From Daedaleopsis sinensis (taxonomy: Eukaryota; Basidiomycota; Agaricomycetes; Polyporales; Polyporaceae): a stretch of DNA of 64,000 nucleotides. A program made the translations under genes and the position numbers. The stretch is from the NCBI GenBank assembly GCA_033807695.1, contig CM066308.1, positions 3,410,001-3,474,000 of the forward strand, read 5' to 3'. The notes beneath the pieces were generated by a model. That model was not told where the DNA came from. It saw only the letters and a list, made by a program, of their open reading frames with translations, and did no database searches. Of this stretch, positions 51,001 to 61,275 are shown piece after piece. Position 1 is the stretch's first letter. Each line of letters begins with the position of its first letter.

Positions 51001-51758
51001 CGTTGAGCACGCCAGAGAGATAGAACAGTTTGGCACCTTGATAGATTTCCGTCCAGAAGCGCTTCTTCAGGGCCTTCTTAGTAGCCCGGAGCATAGCGGC
51101 CTTCTTGATGAGGTCTAAGTGAGTGAGGACACCGATAACCTTGGGGAAGCCATGGGATTGGAGGATGTTGAGGAACTCGAACGTTTCCTTTGCGTATGTT
51201 AGCTATTTCCCAGCATTATTATCTTGTGCGACGCACCATTTCGAACCCGTATGAGCCATCTATCATGAGAAGGACCAAGTCCGCGACCTTAGCGATGTCG
51301 ATCATAGAGTTTAGGTCGTTATTGCACTCCACGAAAGTGATGCGTTTCTTCTTCCCGCTAATAACAGTGACAGGACCTTGAATATGATTTAGAGTCTGCT
51401 TGGTGTACCGCCGGATGAGAGATTTCATGAGAGTGGTCTTGCCGACACCAGGGGGACCAACGACAGCAACAACGGTCGGTGGGGGTTGATCATCGGGAGT
51501 ACGGTCGACAAGAGGGACGTGTAGACGAGTCTGGTCGCGTTCTGCGGTGCGCCGGCCTTGCCTGTCTGCCCTGCGACCGGACTTGGGCGCAAATGCCTGT
51601 AGGAAGAGTGAGAAGCCGAGAGGGAATGCAAGAGGGTGCGAGCTGACCTTTTCGTTGAAGCCATGTTGCTTCTCCTTTCCCTTCGCCTTAGCAGATTTTT
51701 TCTCTGCCTTTGCGCCCGACTGCGCCGGTCGGTGGGCTTTGTGTGTTTGCGAATCCAT
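48002..51758 (-). CDS. BMS1: Ribosome biogenesis GTPase BMS1
   Basis: Nucleolar GTPase needed for early 40S ribosomal subunit assembly (small-subunit processome, partner of Rcl1 in yeast). The start [20 protein letters not shown] is followed by a lysine-rich region. The G1 loop is [16 protein letters not shown], and [14 protein letters not shown] sits at the G4 position, as usual in Bms1. The AARP2CN-like part includes [19 protein letters not shown] long acidic middle follows ([19 protein letters not shown]). The C-terminal domain has [36 protein letters not shown] and [16 protein letters not shown]. The final exon has [19 protein letters not shown] and a basic coiled tail ending GGKRRKT. I infer short introns near 51610-51650, 51190-51240, 50520-50570 and 48565-48660. 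It is about 1.15-1.2 kaa, normal for the family. Confidence 0.93.
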
Positions 51759-52019
51759 GACAAGCGGAGGGAACCCGGTGGTCACGCAGCAGAGCACAGA
51801 ATGATTCTGAGAATGGGCGCTCGAGCAAAAAAGATAGGGCTGGGGTTAGGGCCAGTCTTCACGGACACGTGACTGGCGCGTTCTTGTTGAAGTGTTAACT
51901 TGGGCGTCTACAGCCAAACCACGGTCGTTTCTGCTCTCCCACCTCCTTTTGCTCTCCGCTCTCTTTCCGGTTAACTGTCGGACATCGTCTCTCTGCGACA
52001 CCCTTATTCTCCGGAAGCC
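51759..52019. promoter_or_regulatory. Divergent promoter of BMS1 and the Ppc89-like gene
   Basis: 261 bp between the two start codons. CT-rich blocks (51920-51975) precede the plus-strand gene. No TATA box is evident. Confidence 0.45.
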
Positions 52020-55000
52020 ATGTCGAGGCGGTCAGCGCAACTCGATTTTGCCATCAGAGGCGATGAGCAGGAGCAACAGCGCATGCGTCTCGAATACAAC
52101 CTCCAACACACCGACCTCTCCCTTCACCTATCCTCCACCCCAGACGAATACTCCGATGTTGAGTACCCACGTCATGCCTCTGTTCCTTCTCCTCCGTTCT
52201 CTGCATTTGCGTCCTTCGACCATCGCTCAGGCGATGAGTACGATCCCCACGAGCAGAGCCGGTTCCAAGCCTGGTCCTATCATTCCGAAGACGGCATTCA
52301 ACCATCCACCGCTGGAGAGTCCCTATCGACCGCTGCTCATCACGCGAGCGCACTCACCATCAGTGCTGGTCTCGGGGGAGGACGTGGATCTAGGAGGGAT
52401 ATCAGCCTCAGCGGGGCCGAGTACGATCCCGAACGCCCGTTGCAGGGCATCGTGGCTGGCATCGCCGGTCGTTTCAAGGGCTTTGACGCCAACTCCACCA
52501 AGTCAAGACAGATTGTGCGTTACTTGGTTTCCATCTTCGCCGTGTCAATCTTTGATATCTTCCGACGAGCAGAGCGTCGCCGAATTCGACCCATTGGTTG
52601 TCGACGACACTGCTGAACTGGATCGCGTTCTTCAGTCAGGACATGCCCCTCCAACAACAATACGCTCTGCTCGTTCCTCTACTCCTTCTTCCAGTTCGGA
52701 CAGCACCGGGCCTCTCTCTCCACCGCTACAGCATGACTCAAGACCTAGACTTGCGGACGCCCTCAACCACCTAACCTTTTCTCCCAAACGGCCACGCAAC
52801 GCTCAATCCCCCATTATCTCCAATGCCTCGCTGCGTAACCCAACCCCCGACCGCACCGCTCTTCCGCGTAGCCACCAACGTTCTTCTTCCCCTGATGCTC
52901 TCCACGCCTCAACACCGCGCCCCCCACGCCGCATGAACCAGTCACTCTCGTATGCTCAGAGCAACGTAACACATTCCCGGATAGAGCCTGAAGTCCACAT
53001 CCAACCTGCCACCCCTTCCGTCAAGCAGAACTCGCAAGACCAGGGGGAATCTTCCGGCTTCACTGCCAGGGCTCGTGGCTTGCAGCGTGAGATCGACGCT
53101 GAGGTTAACGCCGCCACCAAGCGAAGTGCCCGGCAAACAGCTGCCGATGCGCCGAAAGCGTACTATCACAGTACTATCGCATCCAAGCAGAAGCGTCAGC
53201 GGAGCCCTTTCAAGGAGAGAACCGGACGAATCCCACAGGCTGGCACTCCGTTCAAGAAGACGGTGCAGCTCCCGGACGTGACTGGCTTGACTTCGGCTAT
53301 TGCATCACCCGGTAGAGTGGAGGTCGAATTCTATGGGTATGACCCAAAGGATACCACAGAGGGAGAAGGTAAGAAGCTATGCTGCAGTCAATGGCTGGTG
53401 GCTCGTTGACAAGTTCTTGGTCACAGCACGCCTCATCGCCACGCTCAGTATCGTTCAGAACAAGCTCACTTCCTTGGAACAGGAGAACAGCGTTTCACGA
53501 CGACGTGTCCGTGAGTTGGAAATCGAGCTCGAGGCATGTAAAAAGGAGGTCATACGTGAGCGCACGCGTATCATGGAGCACGAGCAGAGCATTCGGGACG
53601 ACGAGCCTGTGCCCAGCAGAAGACGCGCAGATCAGCGCGAGCGCGTACAACAACAAAAAAAGAAGGTGGATGAAGACCAAGCAGAACTTGCCGCTGCGGA
53701 AACTAGGTACAAGGCTGCAGTCGAGGAGAAGAGAGGTAGGTGCCTCAGTTCCCACTTGTCTTTGACACCTCTAACGTGCTCGTTACCTTCCAGCCTTGGA
53801 AGCTCTGATTACGACTCTTCGTTCGCACCTTACCCGACTCACTGCAGAGTTGTCAGAACACAAGGAGCTCCTCATGGAGCTGCGAACTTTGAGAGATTCA
53901 GATGCACGCACGCTCTCAGAGAAGTCCAAGGAGGTCGATAAACTCAGACAAGAGGTCGAACGTCTCGCCGGCGAAGTCACGGTTCTGCGTGGGGTTGTCG
54001 AGGAAGGTTTGAAAGAGCGCAGAAATTTCCGGGAACATCAGGGGCTGGACGCTGAGGGACATCCTGCCGAAGACAGTGGCGACGAGGAAGAAAGCGAAGA
54101 GGAGTCCCAACGAGGTCCAAGCCCGTCCCGCCGGGCGCAGCCTCCTACAGTGCAGTCAGACTCAAGTGAAGAGGAGGAGGAGGAGGAGGAGGAGGAGGAA
54201 TCTATCAGCCGCCGCTCCCCAACGCCCTCACCCAGACGGCGGCTCGAAGGGGGAGCGGCGGAACAAACTGCGCGCACTGACTTTGCGACCGTTGCATCGT
54301 CTCAAAGCCACAGCCTCAACGCAAACGTCTCGAGGCCCTTCCTCGATGGCGAGGAAGTCAGCCGTATCACGCAAGAGGTCGAGGAGCGTCGTTTTGAGCG
54401 TTCCATCCAGTCGCGTTCACAAGAGGAATCTCAGTCGCAGTCCAGTCTTGCATCTCGGGAACAGTCACGAAGCTGGTCAAGGGAACCCCAACCTTCTCGT
54501 CGAGTCGGGTCGCCTTCTATGATGCACGAACCTCAGGCATCGGGCTCGACTTCCCCTCAGGTAGCCACCGTACAGCTCGAGTACTCGGTCCGCTTCGCGG
54601 GTGAGCAAAGTCAAGCAGAGGGCAGTAGTAGACCCGCCTCCCCTCGACCCGACATAACAGCACGTGCCCCTGCGCCACGCCCGACCGCCCCCACTCCTGC
54701 TGCAGCGTCCCGCAGTGCGGCCGGTCAAAAACGCCGCACACATACCGCCCCGCAGCCAGAGCTCGACACGCCGTTTCCCCAGATCCGTGGGGCGCGCCTC
54801 GAGCGACTCTTCTTCTCCGCTCCAGATCACAGGGCGGAGACGTGCGCAATGTGCAACCGGGAGAAACGCAAACACGCCGCGGCCGACGAGGCGAGGATGC
54901 GCTCGCGGGAGCGTGGTCGAACACGGGACTATCGGGCAGACGAGGAGTTTGGCGAGACCCAGGAGGATGTGCGTGAGCGAGAGCGGGTGGCGTTCCTGGC

Positions 55001-55467
55001 GAAGGCTGCTCGCGACCGGGGGAGCAACAGAGCTCCACCGCAGACTGTGCTTGCGCGAGTGTTGCGGGAGCTCGAGGACGACTTCTCGCATTACAAGAGG
55101 TGTGTGTCCATATATGCAGCGCGTTTGGTCGACGTATTAATCTGTACCTTGTCAGCATCTACGTTGAGCTCGCAGATCAGTACAAGGACATGGATCCAGC
55201 GTCCAACGTCCCCAAGCGGAATGTACTTGCCGACCACCTACGTGAGATGATCGATATCCTCGAGCAGAAGGTCAGTATTTGTCGGCTTCCCACCTTTGAG
55301 AACGCTGGAAAGGGGGGCCTAACCGTGATTCGCTACAGGGTAACCAGATCGCATCGCTGTACGACCTGCTGGCGTTCAAGGACAAGCCGGTCAGCGAGTC
55401 CGTGGTCCCCGAGAAGCCAAGAAGCGCACCATCGACCTTCGGACGCGCGTATGCCCGTAGCTCATAG
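52020..55467 (+). CDS. Ppc89/Cep57-like spindle pole body / centrosome protein
   Basis: Long coiled-coil protein with a C-terminal Cep57-type microtubule-binding region, likely at the spindle pole body (compare fission yeast Ppc89). The start MSRRSAQLDFAIRGDEQEQQ opens about 430 disordered Ser/Pro residues. Coiled coils follow (IVQNKLTSLEQENSVSRRRV, then LITTLRSHLTRLTAELSEHK up to about 54020). Next come an acidic/Ser linker with a pure Glu run (54170-54195) and the conserved end: LERLFFSAPDHRAETCAMCN, LARVLRELEDDFSHYKR, then IYVELADQYKDMDP and VLADHLREMIDILEQK, finishing GNQIASLYDLLAFKDKP and a short tail. Introns are short GT-AG, for example at about 52514, 53368, 53734, 55099 and 55270. 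It is about 1050 aa. Confidence 0.8.
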
Positions 55468-56202
55468 CAGGACATTCATCACTGATATTCATCAGCCCCA
55501 TTGCAACGGCCTTCTAACACGAGAATCCGAGTCTGAGCCCCTCCCGCATTCGCCACACATTTGCATCCGCACATACTGCACATACTCATACATTCTGTAT
55601 CTATCATATGATTGTATTCTACCAGCCGCATCCATACAGTACATCATTGGACACACTTCAATATTCATATGTAAGTTACTTGAAGACTGACATGAGCCGG
55701 CGCCGGCCGCGCGGAGTTGGAGAAAGCCTGGGCAGGAAGAGATGCTAATCTTCGTGTATCACGCTTAAGCTCGGTCTGCAGCTCTCAAATAGCTACTTTA
55801 AAGCGTGCAGAAGAGAAGCGGTTGAAGACGGTTTCGAGACTCGGGACGCTGAATTGCCATGAACAAGGTGGACGCCCAAACATATACTAATATATATATG
55901 TTCTGGTCACAGTTGATCAGGCTTTCGACATCAATAGCTCTCGCAAAATGCCACCAGCTGATCTCAAAGTCGCCATAGATGTTTGGGATGTACTTTTTAC
56001 TGTACATGTCAGCTCTGAGGGTCATACAATTAGTTTTAAACTCTATAAAAGACTCTGCACCTTACGGGCGCGTAATATTACTGTACCATCATGCATATGA
56101 TAGCATTTGTACTTGTTTGTCTTGGGCGAAGTGCAGACGGTTCACGAGGCTGCTATGGGTATGCTGAGGCTCGCTTCGAAACACTCTCCACTACCTGAGA
56201 GC
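55468..56202. other. Intergenic region
   Basis: 735 bp, AT-richer than its neighbours. No gene recognised; presumably the 3' UTR of the Ppc89-like gene and the promoter of the next gene. Confidence 0.45.
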
Positions 56203-56669
56203 ATGGCCACTTCAGAGCAGTCGAACGAGATAACAGATGATACATTCCAGCTCTACGACCTCCGCGTCGAGGTGGTCTGCCCGCCAGGACAACGCATAAT
56301 GTGTGGCGCCAAGGAGGGCGACTACTTCACCCTCGAAGGTGAAATGCTCCATCTCCCGCCTGGCCAGGGCATATCCATCTACTCCCTCGGTGTGTGTGTT
56401 CTCCCTCCCCACCCATTCCCGTTCTTTAGCCTCACCGACGCTCCCTGGTGATGTCAGGTGCCGTGCTGCCGCTGCTCGCCGCAAAACAGCGCATGACGGC
56501 GAGGAACGACTGGATGTCGACCGACGCTGAGGTCGCGTGTCCGGACCCGTGTTGCCCGAGTCGACTGCGCATCACCCGCACAGGACTCCGGACGTTCAAG
56601 CACGGGGAGACGACGCTCGTCCCGCTCCCGCCTGCAGACGCAGCCGTCGAGCCTCACGCCACCAACTGA
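56203..56669 (+). CDS. TIGR04076-like small cysteine-containing protein
   Basis: Two exons (56203-56389 and 56458-56669) give 132 aa. The sequence shows LYDLRVEVVCPPGQRIMCGA, then GDYFTLEGEMLHLPPGQGIS, an intron inside IYSL-GAVLPLLAAKQRM, NDWMSTDAEVACPDPCCPSR and FKHGETTLVPLP. This is the pattern of the TIGR04076 family, whose function is not known; bacterial relatives are short, and fungal ones have this CPDP(x)C motif, which could bind metal. There is no signal peptide. The start at 56203 was chosen because it directly precedes the conserved part. It converges on the SET-TAD3 gene with only 41 bp between the stop codons. Confidence 0.75.
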
Positions 56670-56710
56670 GGATCGTCAAGCTCACCCTGCCCTCGCCATC
56701 CCATCTCCGG

Positions 56711-58734
56711 CTATGCATCACAGGCATCGTCGATCGTCAACCCGCTCTCCCCCACTACTTCGTCCAAACTCTTCTCCCTAGCAAGCTTCCAAACGTTCAC
56801 CCCGTACCGGTGGTTCACGCCCGGCAGTCTCGGGACACACGCCAGGCCCCCGCACCCACCCGTCTTCGCCATCGGGATGAGGTAGAACACCTCCTTCACG
56901 CGCGAGTGCAGGAGCGCCATGCTGCACATGATACACGGCTCGTGTGTCGTGAAGAGCGTGAGCGACGTGAGGAGGTAGTGTGCCCCGTTGGCGGTCCGAG
57001 TCTCGCTCTGCGGCGAACCCGGCTCAGGCGCAGACGTCCGGAGAGGATGGGCATGGGGCTGGGAGAGTGCGGCGGAGACCTGGTCCAGCGATGGCGCGGG
57101 CGCGTCGAATACGGGTGTAAGCTGGGCTGGAGGGGAAATTGGCAAAGAGGAAGGGATGGTGCGGGCAGATGATGACGCGCGCAGCACGCCGACTGCGCGG
57201 ACGAGGTTGATGATGGAGTGTCGCAGGGGGTGAGATGCAGACTTGCGAGTGTCGTGCGCGCGGACAGGCTCGGTCATGCAGGTGGCTGCTCTTGTTTCTT
57301 CGTCAAACGGTATGGGGACGTACGCAGCGATGGGTAACTATATACCGCTTTTTTGAGAATCCGACCACGATTGCAGTAGATTCGACATGAAGCGTACTAA
57401 CCTCGCCTACCCGACCTGCGTCTTGCGCATGCATGACAACTTGTTTCATAGCTTCGCAGGCCCACCGCACTCTCTTCCTTGTCCACGGCTCAGGCTCGAA
57501 CTTCTTGCGGGGCGCATAGATAGTTGGCCACAAGGACGACTTGAGCATGAGAGACGACATCGTCAGCGCGGCCGTCTTCGGTACTGGAAGCACATATGGT
57601 GGCGGTAGCTCGATGTTATCAGGGAGCGTCGGAACATTGGGCTGCTCTCGCGTTAGGATTAATACCATGCTCATCTTGCCATCGTGTTTCCGTATGCGCT
57701 TGAGGTGCGCCATTGAAGGCGTGTCTAATCCACTTTGCTTCATCCATCTGAGTGAGAACGGGACATTAAGTTTCAGAGGTACGAGGTGGTTAACTCAAGA
57801 TGCTACATACTTCAGCATGTCAGCCGCCAGGCGAGGATCCGGGAGGTCGACCGCCCATGCATCCTCTGGTCCCGGGATGGGTCAACGGCGAAGGGGCTAT
57901 CAGCGACGAGGATGCTCACCTTTACGGATAGTATCCATGTTTTCCTCCTCCTCTTCCTCAGGTGTAAGTTTGAGCCGGCGGAAAGGCAGTGTCTCCTCTG
58001 GGACGACTTGCTCAGGATCTCCATCATCTAGTTGGTCAAGCAGAGCAAGTATTGGGCTAGTCGAGATCTCCCCGCTCTCTTCTTCGCTGTCATCCTCGAC
58101 AGAAATAAGCCCGCCCCATCCATCGTCAGGATGCTCGTCTGGTTCCTGGGGCGCGGCGTCCGTGGCATCGGCGGGATCGAACCAGAGCTTGTGGCCGTAG
58201 AATATACAGAGCTCTTCGTCAGGCAAAATCCTGCGGGAGGTCGTGTACCTTATCGACTCGGTGGACGGGTCAATCGTGTACGAGACGTTCGGCCGCTGTG
58301 CGTGATTGAACAATGAGCCTACCGGAGGCCGAACCGCCCACACGCTTGAGATAAGATGAGCTCGCACTCGGATGGACCTTACGGCGTGCACGCACCGAGG
58401 CCCAACGCGAGCGCCATCCTCCCGTCCCTCCAGACAAAGGTGTAGTGATCGAGCACGGTGTGCCGTCCATGCTCTGCGTATTCCTGCGCGGTGAAGAGGA
58501 GCACGGGGCTGATCTCGATCAGCGTTTGCGCGGGGATCTCGCGGCAGGCTGTCCGTCATATCCTAGCAAGATGAGGGGGTGCATGCAATCTCGAGGGGGA
58601 GACCTCGTACCATAGACACCCCTGCCTTTTCCTTTGGCATACTCGATGCGAAGCCCGGCGCTGTTTAGGTGGTCGGGAGCCTTGAGTGTCGGCGATTTTG
58701 ACGGCCCCACAGGGTGTACCTCCGCTTCTGCCAT
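56711..58734 (-). CDS. TAD3: SET-domain / TAD3 fusion (tRNA adenosine-34 deaminase subunit)
   Basis: Six exons (58611-58734, 58396-58548, 57920-58318, 57811-57865, 57402-57747, 56711-57337) join in frame to 567 aa. Residues 1-150 form a SET-like lysine methyltransferase domain: IEYAKGKGRGVY, GSLFNHAQRPNVSY (Asn97-His98) and EELCIFYGHKLWF. An acidic linker (about 150-215) leads into a Tad3-like part starting near Met220 (MDTIRK), with AWAVDLPDPRLAADMLK, MAHLKRIRKHDGKMS, SHPLRHSIINLV (zinc His395; Leu where a catalytic Glu would be, as expected for the inactive Tad3 subunit) and THEPCIMCSMALLHSRVKEV (Cys494, Cys497). Tad3 pairs with Tad2 to make inosine at tRNA position 34. No stop codon separates the two halves. 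A second promoter giving separate TAD3 from Met220 cannot be excluded. Confidence 0.8.
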
Positions 58735-59056
58735 AGTGCACCTTCTCGAGAGTTGCTCGAGAGTCAAGAGGAGTGCGGGTCGATATGCGCGACTTGAGAC
58801 AGGACTTTTAGTCACTTATGTGAGAGCGAAAGGAGGAGGCTGCTCAGGCTGTAACTAGAAGCGCTCGGTGCAGAAACGCGTGACATAACGCGTATCGATC
58901 GCCGTATGACCGTGGCGTCCAATGCATATGCATCGCGCATACGAAATAGTTGTGGCACAGAACAAGTCACAGCTACGGGAGAGTACTCAGTACAACAGAT
59001 CTCAGGCAACTATGGATACAATCATTCCGCTCCGAACTACACCGCATGTCCCAGTA
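58735..59056. other. Intergenic region
   Basis: 322 bp between the SET-TAD3 start and the stop codon of the PHD-finger gene. It should hold the SET-TAD3 promoter. No other gene is seen. Confidence 0.45.
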
Positions 59057-60779
59057 CTAGTCATCCGCTGAGAAGTAGACCAAACTCTTCTCCAGCTTCT
59101 TCTTCAAGTCTTTCCCGACCAGATGCTTAGCAGCAGTCTTCCTGGCACGGCGGCCTTGTGTTTCATTACTCGTGAGCTTGTCGATAATCGGTCCTAGATC
59201 ATCCTGACGCGGATGTCTCTTATGACGCTGGTCGAAAAGCAGCAGGGAAGGAGGCTCTATGCGGGGTGGAGGATCTACGCGAGGCGGAAGGGCCTCGTTG
59301 AGATACCGGGATCCAATGTCGCCGTAGAGGTCGTCGATGTTGTGTGGGTCATCTTCTGCGACGTCCTGTCGCCGCTGCGAGATATCTCCCTGCCCCGGCT
59401 CCGGCTGGGGAGCAGGCTCGCGGGGGGCGGACAACTGCGCGTCGACCTCAAGGTTATCTTTGGAGAGATCGTTGCCCGCAGAAAAAAGAATGGCGGTGAG
59501 TTTGGTGGGGGCACTCGTTGGCGTGGGTCGACGTTGAGCGCGGGGAGTATGCGTGAACTCGATGGTGGGAGAACCAGCTCGCCGTCCCTGTTCGTCAAGG
59601 GCTACTATTTCTGCACGGATTTGACTCCGCGACTGCGTCGATAGGGAGGACGGTGGAAGTGAAGGGCTTCGAGTGGGACGTGCAGCTCTCCGAGGCTCAG
59701 ACGGACCTGCAGGCGGCGGTGGTGGTCTGGAAGGGAAGAATGAGCTGCTAGGAGTGGTGTAAGTGGACTCTGTCGCAGCCCCGGCCTGTTGCCCCGGCAA
59801 GACAGCCCGTCTGGTGCTTCCATGTTCGCGCGGCTATGTCGGGAACAGTCAAAGGAGAGCTAGAGCAGACGGGAGATGACTCACGAGTCTCCCGAGGTCC
59901 TGCGCCCTTCCTCTGCCCTTGTCCTTACGTTGCGTAGACGCGTCAGCTGAAATAGCTCTAGTAGCAACAGAAGGACGGTCATTCGTAGAATCGCTGTCGA
60001 CGCTCATACTGTCGTGAGTCTCATCCTCGAGGGAGCGAGGTGGAGGAGACGCAGAGAAACGTGTAATGGTCGGAGTAGTGGCTTGATGCGTGGATGTGAT
60101 CGCTCGAGAATCTCTGAGTCCAGCATGGGAGTGCGTCTGCAACGTAGCTTGAGTGGTTGATGAATTGGCACCTTGAGTATGCCCGCTGGGCTTCACCAAT
60201 GCTGTGGCAGGTCTGGGGAGTTGTGGTGGAGGACTATCGAGCATGATGATATCGTCGTCTTCCTCGTCATCTTCGATAGCGATGACTATGGGAGCAGGGA
60301 TTGCACCTTGCGAGGACTAACAGAGCCTCAGAACCATCCTCTCGCGCACGAGTTCTCTTCAGGATCGAGGGGGACATACCTGACCGGCTCTTGCAGGCTG
60401 TGGTTGCGTGGTTGTACGTGCCGGGGGCGTGCCAGAGCTAAGAGTCGGAACGGCGGACGGGGATGAGCTACCCGATGGTTCCAATCTACTCCTCTTCGTG
60501 CACGTCCGACACTGCCAGCTCCTTAGGCCTGCTGCCCGCTTCCCAGCTCTATCTGCATCGTAACGCTTTATAATCTCGTCCGATGAGACTGGCGGAATGT
60601 GACATCCTGTGAGCAATGTGATTGAAAGGAGATTCAGACACCTTATGAACAGGATGCGACGCACCATTGTGCCATGTACGTTGACATTTGGCACACATGA
60701 GAAGAAAAGCGGTTGGGCTATCATGGTTTTTCTTGCACCGAAAGCAGGGTATAGCTGGCCTGCGAGTAACAGCACTCAT
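59057..60779 (-). CDS. PHD-finger protein
   Basis: The start MSAVTRRPAIPCFRCKKNHD opens a Cys4-His-Cys3 zinc finger: Cys12, Cys15, Cys29, Cys32, His37, Cys40, Cys71 and Cys74. An intron splits TWHNG from CHIPPVSSDEI. PHD fingers usually read histone H3 tails, so a chromatin role is likely. The rest is disordered, Ser/Pro/Thr-rich and acidic, with introns near 60245-60375 and 59824-59880; across the latter GRL joins PREHGSTRRAV. The end (GRRARKTAAKHLVGKDLKKK then LEKSLVYFSADD) is basic, possibly helical. It is divergent from the phospholipase D1 gene. No catalytic domain is visible. Confidence 0.72.
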
Positions 60780-61275
60780 CTCCCGAGGTGCAGCAAGTCA
60801 GCTCTGGAGAGTTTGTCCGCTAGGGAAATACCGAGACGCAGAACCCAGTAGTTCTGCCGCAAGCATAGTATAAGACGAGAGCAGAGAAGAATCAAGATGA
60901 CTGTGAGTGCGTAGTACATATGTCGCAACATTCAGGCGCTCACGTAAGCTCCTGGTGCTACAGCTCAAAGGAGCTCAGAGGATACACTAGCCTGTGCCTG
61001 TCCATCGCAAGTACATCTTATACCGGCCTACCCACAGCTGGGAAGTACACTACTGTACAGTATTGAGATCAACAGTCAGGACGCGCGGAGGACAAGTGGA
61101 GCGCGAAATAAATGAGAGAGCGCGATACAGCGCGCGCGATGGGCGCTTGTACCAGCACAGTCACGACGTCATAGTCCTAATTCAAGTCGGGCCAGATACT
61201 TTTGCCTGTCCGCTCCCTTCCCTCCTAAGTTGAAGTCCCCTCCTCTAGCTGAAGTCTATGCTCACTTCCTAGACT
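60780..61275. promoter_or_regulatory. Divergent promoter region (PHD-finger / PLD1)
   Basis: 496 bp between two divergent start codons. It includes CT-rich stretches just before 61276. No TATA box is clear. Confidence 0.4.

Noticed and set aside
54170..54196. GAG microsatellite as a separate repeat element
   Set aside because: It encodes the glutamate run of the Ppc89-like protein and is ordinary coding low complexity.
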